Shown here: positions 1-5,446 of the stretch, one piece after another
Position numbering within the stretch: the first letter of the stretch is position 1
Layout: every line of letters starts with the position of its first letter
From: Anaerolinea sp.
GTDB taxonomy: Bacteria; Chloroflexota; Anaerolineae; Anaerolineales; Anaerolineaceae
DNA: 7,200 nt
Reading direction: 5' to 3'
Assembly: GCA_013824385.1 (NCBI GenBank)
Contig: PNNU01000169.1
Coordinates: forward strand, 1 to 7,200
The notes under the pieces: generated by a model
What the model was told of the DNA's origin: nothing
Database searches by the model: none
The model's input: only the letters and a program-made list of their open reading frames with translations
Translations under genes and position numbers: made by a program

Positions 1-704
1 CCAACAGTTAATAACTCAAAAGTTTTCCCGCCGATTTGTTTCAGAATTTCGGTCTTAACTTGACCTAGCCTTGTTCCGGTTTCAACAACTGAAGGAAATA
101 GTTGGCTCGGTAAGTTAAATGCATTTAGAATATCTGCGTCCCAGTTAGCCGATTGGCGATTAAACAACTGCGAGACGGAGGCAATTGTAAATTCTGCCAT
201 TGCATTGCCACAAAGAAGAAAGTTAATCAGGTCAGGTACAAATAATAAGTGTTTCGCCTGGTCCAAAAGTGCACTTTCATTGGATCGTCTTTGTGCCACA
301 AGTTGCACAAGTGTATTAAACCTCGCCCGCTGGTTGCCCGTCTTTTGATAAAGTTCAAAAGGTGGAAAAACGCCATCCATGATTTCCAAAACGCCTTCAG
401 TACGTCCGTCACGATAAGTATGAACTGGAGAAAGAAGGTTTCCCGAATCATCCAGCAGGCCGTAATCATTGCAGTAAGAATCCACACCAAATGAAGTGAA
501 TTTTTCAGCGGCGGCCTTGCGCATGCCAACGAGCAGATTTTCAAAAATTGTGTGAAACCCCCAATACAAATGACCGTCTACATTGATCGGAGTATTTAAA
601 AAGCGGTGGATTTCTTTAATCTCAAGCTTTTTGCCGTCAAAGCCGCCTGAATATATTTTTCCGCCGCTAGCCCCAAGATCAAGCGCAAGTGCCTTCGTCT
701 TCAT
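1..704 (-). CDS. FGGY-family carbohydrate kinase, rhamnulokinase-like (N-terminal 234 residues; gene runs off the window)
   Basis: Reading from the ATG at 704-702 the frame stays open to the window edge, so about the first half of a usual ~480-residue kinase is present. FGGY kinases phosphorylate sugars with ATP in the cytosol. Visible RhaB-group features are the N-terminal phosphate-binding strand LALDLGASGGK (residues 6-16), HTYRDGRTEG (95-104, matching YRDSRT in RhaB), YQKTGNQ and RFNTLVQL (119-135), and LLFVPDLINF followed by EFTIASVSQLFN (153-182). The RhaB motif usually reading VDTWGVDF is here VDSYCNDY (74-81), and the Asn usually found in the EYTNA motif is Ile (173), so substrate preference may differ from L-rhamnulose. 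The catalytic Asp lies in the missing half. The start is 1 nt past the aldolase stop with no clear Shine-Dalgarno, which suggests translational coupling. The kinase family is secure; the substrate is not. Confidence 0.88.
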   Translation of the reverse strand, partial: MKTKALALDLGASGGKIYSGGFDGKKLEIKEIHRFLNTPINVDGHLYWGFHTIFENLLVGMRKAAAEKFTSFGVDSYCNDYGLLDDSGNLLSPVHTYRDGRTEGVLEIMDGVFPPFELYQKTGNQRARFNTLVQLVAQRRSNESALLDQAKHLLFVPDLINFLLCGNAMAEFTIASVSQLFNRQSANWDADILNAFNLPSQLFPSVVETGTRLGQVKTEILKQIGGKTFELLTV

Positions 705-705
705 A

Positions 706-1314
706 TTAGATAAAGTTCTTGAAGATGTTGCATATCGCGTCCGTTTCCATTCTTTCTAGGCAGCTAAAAGCGGACATCAAACAATCACCCGACACCACGA
801 CCCCATGAATAGGCATAATGCAACCCAAACCAATCTTTTCTGCCAGCGCACGGCGATCATCAAAATATTTGTAAACGCTGTAAGCCAATTCTTTGGAATA
901 AGCCGGAGCTGGGTCAATTACGCCGAAATACTCACCACGTTTAATAGTCGCCTCGGTAACTGTCATAATCGGTTTGCTTTGTGAGGCAAAAACCATGCAA
1001 AACTGTGGGTGCGCATGGATGGTGCATTTTATATATTTAAATTTTGACAGCAGCAAAATGTGCATATCCGTTTCACGCGACAATTTTCCATTACCTTCGA
1101 GGACATTACCGTCATAGTCGATCAGAAGGAATGCATCTTCATCAAGATCGCACATTTCATACTCACTCATCATGCTTGGCGAAATCAATATCCGATTATC
1201 GTCCACTCTGACAGCGAAATTACCCCCGGCTGCGTTAGTCAATTTACGATCCCACATGGCTTTGGCTATTTTTTTCATCTGCCGCCGTGTATCCAGGTAT
1301 TGTAATTCACTCAT
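706..1314 (-). CDS. Class II aldolase/adducin-family protein (ketose-1-phosphate aldolase, FucA/RhaD-like)
   Basis: A 202-residue zinc aldolase candidate, close to the usual size of L-fuculose-1-phosphate aldolase. Members cleave a ketose-1-phosphate into DHAP and an aldehyde in the cytosol. The phosphate-binding strand AAGGNFAVR is at 28-36 and ILISPS at 42-47. The acid/base Glu is E81 (SRETDMH), and the zinc ligands are H100 and H102 (IHAHPQ) plus H170 (MPIHGVVVSG). The 19-residue spacing from Glu to the first His equals that in E. coli FucA (E73, H92), so the active site looks intact. The ATG at 1314 is preceded by AGGAG (1328-1324) at 9-nt spacing. It sits between a PfkB kinase (29-nt gap) and an FGGY kinase (1-nt gap), which points to a kinase-aldolase pathway. 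A related family member such as L-ribulose-5-phosphate 4-epimerase cannot be fully excluded. Confidence 0.9.
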   Translation of the reverse strand: MSELQYLDTRRQMKKIAKAMWDRKLTNAAGGNFAVRVDDNRILISPSMMSEYEMCDLDEDAFLLIDYDGNVLEGNGKLSRETDMHILLLSKFKYIKCTIHAHPQFCMVFASQSKPIMTVTEATIKRGEYFGVIDPAPAYSKELAYSVYKYFDDRRALAEKIGLGCIMPIHGVVVSGDCLMSAFSCLERMETDAICNIFKNFI

Positions 1315-1343
1315 CTTTGTTCACTCCTATTTTCGCGATTAGT

Positions 1344-2285
1344 TCAAAAGATTTTTGTGACCACGGCCTGGTTTCTTAATGATTCAGCCCGATGAAGATC
1401 AAAGCCGGCAGTAATTTCTGATTCCGCGGTTGCAGAAGCCACCGCGCTTGCAGTTTTTAAAGTTTGAACAAATTTTTCTTTTCTTTCAATACCGGCAACA
1501 AGAGCCGCAAGGAATGCGTCTCCACAACCGCCTTCATTAATCGCATCCACCTTAATCGGATTTACCCGGTAAATATCCGACCCATTTTTCACGATCGCAC
1601 CGTTGCCACTCCAGGTCATGGCAATGATTTGAATTCCAAACAGATCCAGTTCTTGCATGGCCATAATAATATCGCTCTCGGTATGCAGGTCTCGACCGGC
1701 CAAATAACATAATTCTTCAAGGTTGGGTTTAATTAAAAATGGGCTGGAAGGCAGTGCTTCCTTCAGGTAGGCGCCGCTTGCATCCAAATAGATCAGCGCG
1801 CCCTTCATTTGGGCCAGTTTGCACAGCTTGGAATAAATGACCTTGTCCTCAACATTACTGGCATCTCCGGTGAGAATTAGGGTGTCCCCTGGATTTAGAA
1901 GGCTGGTGATTTGCACAACCAGATCATCCGTTATCGTCGAAGGAAGAATTGGACCCTGCTCGGTAAGCATGGTGCAGACACGTTCTTTCAATTCAACGAT
2001 TTCAAAATTCGTGCGAGATTCCATCTGATCAATGTCAAAATGCAAAAAACGGGTTTCAACCCCCCACTTTGCTAGCATTTTTTGGATTTTTATTCCATTT
2101 TCTCCTAATGAGATTCCTAGAGCAATACTTGAAACCCCCAACAATTTAAGGCCAATCGAAACGTGTGTGCCTTTTCCACCTATGGTTTCGATCGTGCTGC
2201 TTAGACGGTTCGTTTTTGAAGGCTGCAGTTCGCTTAAAAAAAGAATCTTGTCAATTGCAGGGTTAAGCGTAAGTGTATAGATCAA
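1344..2285 (-). CDS. PfkB-family sugar kinase, 1-phosphofructokinase/tagatose-6-phosphate kinase type
   Basis: A 313-residue protein of the FruK/LacC branch of the ribokinase superfamily, which phosphorylates a sugar phosphate with ATP. The N-terminus MIYTLTLNPAIDK is characteristic of FruK and fixes the start at a TTG codon (2285-2283), with AGGA at 2298-2295 in front. Motifs are GGKGTHVS (36-43, family GGKGxNVA), TEQGP (108-112, family NEPGP), IKPNLEEL (185-192) and the anion-hole/catalytic GGCGD (252-256, family GAGD), giving D256 as the catalytic base. The usual SGSLP segment is changed to TGDAS (139-143). It is second in the operon, 20 nt after the DeoR gene. In a DHAP-producing pathway it could phosphorylate a ketose monophosphate to a bisphosphate. 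The family is clear; the substrate (fructose-1-P, tagatose-6-P or another) cannot be read from the sequence. Confidence 0.9.
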   Translation of the reverse strand: MIYTLTLNPAIDKILFLSELQPSKTNRLSSTIETIGGKGTHVSIGLKLLGVSSIALGISLGENGIKIQKMLAKWGVETRFLHFDIDQMESRTNFEIVELKERVCTMLTEQGPILPSTITDDLVVQITSLLNPGDTLILTGDASNVEDKVIYSKLCKLAQMKGALIYLDASGAYLKEALPSSPFLIKPNLEELCYLAGRDLHTESDIIMAMQELDLFGIQIIAMTWSGNGAIVKNGSDIYRVNPIKVDAINEGGCGDAFLAALVAGIERKEKFVQTLKTASAVASATAESEITAGFDLHRAESLRNQAVVTKIF

Positions 2286-2298
2286 GGGGCTGCATCCT
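2286..2298 (-). promoter_or_regulatory. Ribosome binding site supporting a TTG start of the PfkB kinase
   Basis: On the minus strand AGGA (2298-2295) precedes TTG (2285-2283) by 9 nt. The nearby ATG at 2295-2293 is in another frame. The protein read from TTG begins exactly where FruK proteins begin, so the non-ATG start is well supported. Confidence 0.7.
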
Positions 2299-2305
2299 AT
2301 TAACT

Positions 2306-3091
2306 CTAAATAATATCAACAGTGATTACCTGAATACCTGCTTTTTGAAAAAGCGATAACTCTCCGCAGATGTTCTTTTGATCAGTAATTAAGGTATTTA
2401 TCGCCGAAAAATTGGCAAGAAAAACGGGACCTGAACGTTCAAACTTGGTATGATCTGCAAGAATAAACACTTCCTTGGAATGTTCAATCATTACTTGTTT
2501 TGTATCGACCTCAAGTAAACTGGAATCAGTGAATTGATCCGGCAGGTGTAAGCCAGCACAGGATAAGAAGGATTTATTGGGAAAGTATTCTTCAGCGTTC
2601 TTGCGTGCCAGCGAGCCATAAATGGATACATTCGCAGGATTGAAGAAACCGCCCAGGCAGACGGCTGTAAAATTTGAGTTTTCTGACTCGAGGGTGCCCA
2701 CCAAAAGCTTGATTGAATTAGTGATCAAGGTGACTTTATAGCTGGCTGGAATATGCTTGACCAGGTACAGGCATGTGGAACTGTTATCCACGAAGATGAT
2801 GTCGCCATCTTTGATGAATGAAGCTGCTTTTTTACAGATAGCGTCTTTTTCTTTGTAATGTTGAATCTCACGCACGGCTACAGGAAATTCTACCAAAGTG
2901 GACGGAAATTTGCTCTCAAAAATGGCTCCGCCGTGGGTACGCTGCAATAAACCTTTTGCTTCCATTTCGCGAAGATCACGCCGAATCGTTTCTCTGGAGG
3001 CGTTAAACAATTCTGAAAGTTCATTTACTTCGACCCTGCCGTTTGCTTCCAACAATTTCAAAATTTCGGAGATTCTTTCGATACTGTACAT
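2306..3091 (-). CDS. DeoR-family transcriptional regulator of the sugar operon
   Basis: A 261-residue protein, typical length for the DeoR family: cytosolic DNA-binding repressors that usually respond to a phosphorylated sugar. The N-terminal winged helix-turn-helix covers about residues 1-56, with NELSELFNASRETIRRDLRE (23-42) as the recognition unit and the family hallmark GLLQRTHGGA (47-56). The C-terminal DeoRC sensor domain follows, with VDNSST (101-106), TLITNSI (121-127), LGG (146-148) and LADHTKFER (211-219), the residues that form the sugar-phosphate pocket in the family. It is the first gene of the minus-strand operon and is divergent from the isomerase gene. It therefore probably represses itself, the three downstream genes and possibly the isomerase through sites in the 142-bp spacer. 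On the minus strand AAGGCAGG lies a few bases before the ATG. Confidence 0.93.
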   Translation of the reverse strand: MYSIERISEILKLLEANGRVEVNELSELFNASRETIRRDLREMEAKGLLQRTHGGAIFESKFPSTLVEFPVAVREIQHYKEKDAICKKAASFIKDGDIIFVDNSSTCLYLVKHIPASYKVTLITNSIKLLVGTLESENSNFTAVCLGGFFNPANVSIYGSLARKNAEEYFPNKSFLSCAGLHLPDQFTDSSLLEVDTKQVMIEHSKEVFILADHTKFERSGPVFLANFSAINTLITDQKNICGELSLFQKAGIQVITVDII

Positions 3092-3165
3092 GTTTACCTG
3101 CCTTGCTGAATAATGACCGTTTATGACTGTATCTTACCATATATTTGCGTTTACGACCAATAAAA
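3092..3165 (-). promoter_or_regulatory. Predicted promoter of the DeoR-kinase-aldolase operon
   Basis: On the minus strand a TTGGTC -35-like box (3160-3155) is followed after 18 bp by a TAAGAT -10-like box (3136-3131), about 40 bp before the DeoR start. The boxes only partly match sigma-70 consensus, but no better pair is visible in this spacer. The repeat copy at 3150-3157 overlaps the -35 region and the copy at 3118-3127 lies just past the -10, as expected for autoregulation. Confidence 0.45.
3118..3157. promoter_or_regulatory. Spaced direct repeat CGTTTAYGAC, candidate DeoR operator
   Basis: CGTTTATGAC (3118-3127) and CGTTTACGAC (3148-3157) match at 9 of 10 positions and start exactly 30 bp apart, close to three helical turns. 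A partial copy, AATGAC, lies at 3112-3117. DeoR-family repressors often bind repeated sites, and this pair lies across the predicted divergent promoters. Assignment to the DeoR protein is inference from position. Confidence 0.5.
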
Positions 3166-3180
3166 GATATAATTTACTTA
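3145..3180 (+). promoter_or_regulatory. Predicted promoter of the isomerase gene
   Basis: A perfect TATAAT -10 box (3168-3173) is preceded at an ideal 17-bp spacing by TTGCGT (3145-3150), which keeps only the TTG of the -35 consensus. The expected start of transcription is near 3180, immediately before the palindrome at 3183-3204. Confidence 0.55.
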
Positions 3181-3182
3181 TT

Positions 3183-3204
3183 AATATTACCATTCGGTAA
3201 CATT
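3183..3204. promoter_or_regulatory. 22-bp near-perfect palindrome, candidate operator before the isomerase gene
   Basis: The left arm AATATTACC and right arm GGTAACATT are inverted repeats (8 of 9 positions) around the centre ATTC. It lies just after the predicted transcription start and 29 bp before the isomerase ATG, a classical repressor position. Its symmetry differs from the CGTTTAYGAC direct repeat, so it may be the site of a second regulator. Confidence 0.6.
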
Positions 3205-3233
3205 GGCAACCACATTCAACTCAAAGAGGAAAA

Positions 3234-4226
3234 ATGAAGCTCTCAGCCTTTGCTGTCTTATATAAAGATCTTCCGCTGCCAGAAGTCCTTGATATTTTTA
3301 AAGCCAAAGGGATTCAATATGCAGAAATAGGTTCCGGCGGTTTTATCGGAAAAGAACATTGCGATCCCCAAAAACTGATTCATGATAAGAGTGCCCGCGA
3401 AAAGTTTCAAAATCTCTTCCTAACCCGCGTAATGAGTATTTCAAGCTTAAGCTGCCACGGCAATCCGGTTCATCCACAACAACAACTTGCACTGTCTTAT
3501 AAACAGGATATTCAAGATTCTATTGATTTGGCGGCATTGCTCGGCGTAGAAACCATTGTCACTTTTTCCGGCTGCCCTGGAGACTGCGAAAATTCCCTCT
3601 ACCCAAACTGGCCGGTTTCACCTTTCCCTGAAGATTTTCAGACAGTATTGGATTGGCAGTGGGAGAAAAAGCTTATCCCCTTTTGGAAAGAAATGGGCAA
3701 GTACGCAGAAAATAAAGGCGTCAAAGTCGCCATGGAAATGCACGGCGGATATTCGGTCCATTCACCAGCCACAGCCATTCGCATGCGTGAAGAAACAGGC
3801 TGCAAGGCACTTGGTGCCAACCTTGATCCGAGTCACATGTGGTGGCAAGGGATTGACCCGGCGCAGGCGGCTCGTTATCTCAGCAAAAAAGACTGCCTGT
3901 TCTATTTTCATGCAAAAGATGCAGCCATTGATCCCAACTATGTGTCATACTACGGCGTGACCGATATGCAAAGCTTTACCACCGCTTTTGGCCGCGCCTG
4001 GCAGTTTCGCACTGTCGGCTTTGGTCATGATTTAAAAATTTGGGCCGATCTGTTCAGCACTTTACGGTCGGTGGGTTATGACGATTTTATTAGCATCGAA
4101 CATGAAGACTCATATATGTCCGTTGAAGAAGGACTGGATAAAGCGGTTGCCAATCTGCGCCAGGTATTATTGGTGCAGCCAGCTTCAAAACCGAAGGCAT
4201 TCGATCTCGACGCAAAATACAAATAA
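3234..4226 (+). CDS. Sugar-phosphate isomerase/epimerase-family TIM-barrel protein
   Basis: A 330-residue protein of the xylose-isomerase-like/AP-endonuclease-2 superfamily (COG1082; includes IolE and D-tagatose 3-epimerase). These metal-dependent enzymes isomerise, epimerise or dehydrate sugars and cyclitols in the cytosol. Candidate divalent-metal ligands occur in the family order: E168 (AMEMHGG), D198 with H201 (ANLDPSHMWW), H226 (FHAKD) and E289 (ISIEHED). The N-terminal strand MKLSAFAVLY and IQYAEIGSGG (27-36) are typical beta-1/beta-2 segments, and RTVGFGHD (259-266) precedes the last helix. No signal peptide is visible. AGAGGA lies only 3-4 nt before the ATG. The gene diverges from the DeoR operon and ends at a strong terminator. 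The adjacent Gfo/Idh/MocA remnant is a common partner of this family. The precise reaction is unknown; converting the incoming sugar to the ketose used by the kinase-aldolase pair is one possibility. Confidence 0.9.
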   Translation: MKLSAFAVLYKDLPLPEVLDIFKAKGIQYAEIGSGGFIGKEHCDPQKLIHDKSAREKFQNLFLTRVMSISSLSCHGNPVHPQQQLALSYKQDIQDSIDLAALLGVETIVTFSGCPGDCENSLYPNWPVSPFPEDFQTVLDWQWEKKLIPFWKEMGKYAENKGVKVAMEMHGGYSVHSPATAIRMREETGCKALGANLDPSHMWWQGIDPAQAARYLSKKDCLFYFHAKDAAIDPNYVSYYGVTDMQSFTTAFGRAWQFRTVGFGHDLKIWADLFSTLRSVGYDDFISIEHEDSYMSVEEGLDKAVANLRQVLLVQPASKPKAFDLDAKYK

Positions 4227-4247
4227 CAACCTTGATTAACAACCAAA

Positions 4248-4290
4248 CCTGGCTCTAGCCTTATTTACAGGAGCCAGGGTTTTCTTTTTT
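4248..4290 (+). terminator. Rho-independent terminator of the isomerase gene
   Basis: The arms CCTGGCTC (4248-4255) and GAGCCAGG (4271-4278) form an 8-bp GC-rich stem with a 15-nt loop, followed by a T-rich tract (4280-4290). It lies 21 nt after the isomerase stop. On the other strand the tail is only weakly U-rich (TTTGGTTGTT), so minus-strand termination is less certain. Confidence 0.9.
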
Positions 4291-4329
4291 TCAGCGTCTC
4301 ACCAATGAACAATAAGTACTCGATTACTG

Positions 4330-4877
4330 TTATATCTCCTCAACGGACACCCAACATTTTTCGAGCGTAGAACGGCGGATGGCTTCGCAAAGCAGCTTCT
4401 CATGGTGTCAGTCTTCAAAGGTGGCGAATCCGCCATTGGTGGATATTTTACCTTCCTGGACGGCCCTATTAAACTGCTTAAAGCCCTGAACAAAAGTATC
4501 AGGGTATCCTTCAGCATGACCGCCGGGGAAGCCGGTCAGCTCGCGTGCCTCTCAGTGGAATAGGGAGGGGTCTTTTAAGAGCAATTGATTCGGGGCTTCG
4601 TGGTATCCCAGCCATAGCTCGTTGGGGTTTTCCTGCTCCCAAAGCATTGAGGATTTTAAACTACGAATGTCAACCCAAAAGAGGTTTTATCGCCCAACAC
4701 TCAACTGCTAAAAACTGACAATGCCCATCACTCCATTTTCAAAGCGGAAAAGGATGACCGCCACATCATTAGTAGCGATCCTACTTTGGTAATAGAAGTA
4801 TTTTCTGAAATCTTACCCGCCGGTTTCAAACTAGTTAGGTGATAGGTCGAAAAATCATTCATCACCTCGTTGATGCC
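4330..4877 (-). pseudogene. Decayed Gfo/Idh/MocA-family oxidoreductase (C-terminal half)
   Basis: The minus strand still reads as the C-terminal domain of a Gfo/Idh/MocA NAD(P)-dependent sugar dehydrogenase. Recognisable blocks in order are EVMNDFSTYHLTSLKPAGK (4868-4812), then, after a frameshift near 4770-4780, TNDVAVILFRFENG, SSMLWEQENPNELWLGY (4653-4603), LLLKDPSLF, GFPGGHAEGYPDTF and KLLCEAIRRS, ending with a normal TAA at 4332-4330. Premature stops in the distal frame lie at 4708-4710 (TAG), 4687-4689 (TAA), 4552-4554 (TGA) and 4408-4410 (TGA). Two sit where one base change restores the family residue: GGA to TGA in FED-G-HHE, and AAA to TAA in GR-K-N. I cannot find the NAD-binding N-terminal half upstream. 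Such enzymes often sit next to COG1082 isomerases, so this was probably a partner of the converging gene. It is almost certainly inactive. Confidence 0.85.
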
Positions 4878-5059
4878 TTATCAATTTTTAACAGTTTTTC
4901 AAGTTCAGAAAAACTAGTTTTAAGTGATCCACCAGTGGCTCGAACCTTGAACCTGCTGGTTAACAGTCAGGCTAGTAGGTTTTGAGTAATTGTTGGCGAA
5001 TTATTTACGGGATGACCGAAATAATACTTCTCTTTAGTGGGGTCAGATACTATCTTCAT
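4862..5059 (-). pseudogene. Possible relict ORF of 65 codons with one internal TGA (unidentified)
   Basis: From an ATG at 5059 the minus strand reads 30 open codons, a TGA at 4969-4967, then 34 more open codons to TGA at 4864-4862. Readable parts are MKIVSDPTKEKYYFGHPVNN before the stop and RATGGSLKTSFSELEKLLKI after it. I recognise no family. It abuts the oxidoreductase remnant, has no obvious ribosome binding site and may be a chance reading or a fragment of a mobile-element or host gene. Low confidence. Confidence 0.2.
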
Positions 5060-5102
5060 CCGATTTGAGCGAAAATTAAAGCAAAATTATTTGGCGTGAA
5101 AT

Positions 5103-5169
5103 CTCGTAATAATTAACAAATTGCGAGAAGTAATTCAAAGTAAAAGAATTACTCAATTATTTATTGAGT
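5103..5169. repeat. Three back-to-back inverted repeats
   Basis: CTCGTAAT (5103-5110) pairs with ATTGCGAG (5120-5127) with one G-U-type pair. AGTAATTC (5129-5136) pairs perfectly with GAATTACT (5146-5153). ACTCAAT (5151-5157) pairs with ATTGAGT (5163-5169). The first two have identical geometry (8-bp stem, 9-nt loop, 25 nt in all) and are separated by 1 nt; the third overlaps the second by 3 nt, so they would compete. High AT content makes chance pairing easier. Confidence 0.5.
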
Positions 5170-5315
5170 TCGGATAAATCGGCATTATCAATGTTAAGAT
5201 TAAAAAATGAATCAATTTTGTCTATTATGAGAAATAAAAGGCCACGAAACAAATCAAGTATTTTTGTCAAAATTCAAATTACCTTACCTCCTAAACTGAG
5301 CAATCTTAAGACAAC

Positions 5316-5381
5316 TTGAGACTCCAACACCTAGACTATATAATTGTCTCAATTAGTATTTTTGTGTCTCAAAATGTCTCA
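5316..5381. repeat. TGTCTCA repeat cluster: three phased direct copies and one inverted copy
   Basis: TGTCTCA occurs at 5345-5351, 5365-5371 and 5375-5381, starting 20 and 10 bp apart, that is on the same face of the helix. An inverted copy, TTGAGAC, lies at 5316-5322 and makes a perfect 7-bp inverted repeat with GTCTCAA at 5346-5352. This looks like a protein-binding array, but it lies downstream of the chemoreceptor and in front of only a dead gene, so its function is unclear. Confidence 0.5.
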
Positions 5382-5446
5382 TTGCTAATTCTAAGATAAT
5401 GTTACTCGGAATCAATGTCGCAAGAGACCCAAAGCAACATACTGGA

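Larger units (their letters stand above)
4878..5446. other. Gene-poor, AT-rich intergenic region
   Basis: No intact gene is visible on either strand between the oxidoreductase remnant and the chemoreceptor stop. Lines 5101-5220 are only about 23-25% GC, far below the coding parts. The region holds stacked inverted repeats (5103-5169), a TGTCTCA repeat cluster (5316-5381) and, on the minus strand, an isolated ribosome-binding-like TAGGAGGT near 5285-5292 that no longer leads to a gene (the next TTG reading stops after seven codons). It may be the eroded upstream part of the lost oxidoreductase gene and its promoter. Confidence 0.6.

Noticed and set aside
227..544. Open frames on both strands (minus 227-544, plus 249-494)
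   Set aside because: Both overlap the clearly homologous FGGY kinase frame on the minus strand and match no family; they are shadows of that gene.
3556..3960. 134-codon plus-strand frame inside the isomerase gene
   Set aside because: It is a shifted reading of the isomerase, whose own frame has all metal-ligand motifs; the shifted peptide has no recognisable features.
4299..4517. 72-codon minus-strand frame over the oxidoreductase remnant
   Set aside because: It is a different frame from the one with Gfo/Idh/MocA homology; the open length is fortuitous.
4912..4950. GSSHWW reading as the conserved GSHW motif of the oxidoreductase remnant
   Set aside because: The distance to the next conserved block is about eight codons too long and the frame between them is full of stops, so the match is not secure enough to extend the pseudogene.
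4930..4972. tRNA-Asn-like segment on the minus strand: CTGTTAA anticodon-like loop and TTCGAGC T-loop at the correct 20-nt spacing
   Set aside because: The anticodon stem has mismatches at both ends, the T stem pairs at only three of five positions, and neither a D arm nor a pairing acceptor stem is present. A decayed tRNA fragment is possible, but coincidence is simpler.
4878..5446. CRISPR array or tandem-repeat system in the gene-poor gap
   Set aside because: Repeats are only 7-8 bp, have no regular spacers of 30-40 bp, and no cas-like genes are nearby.
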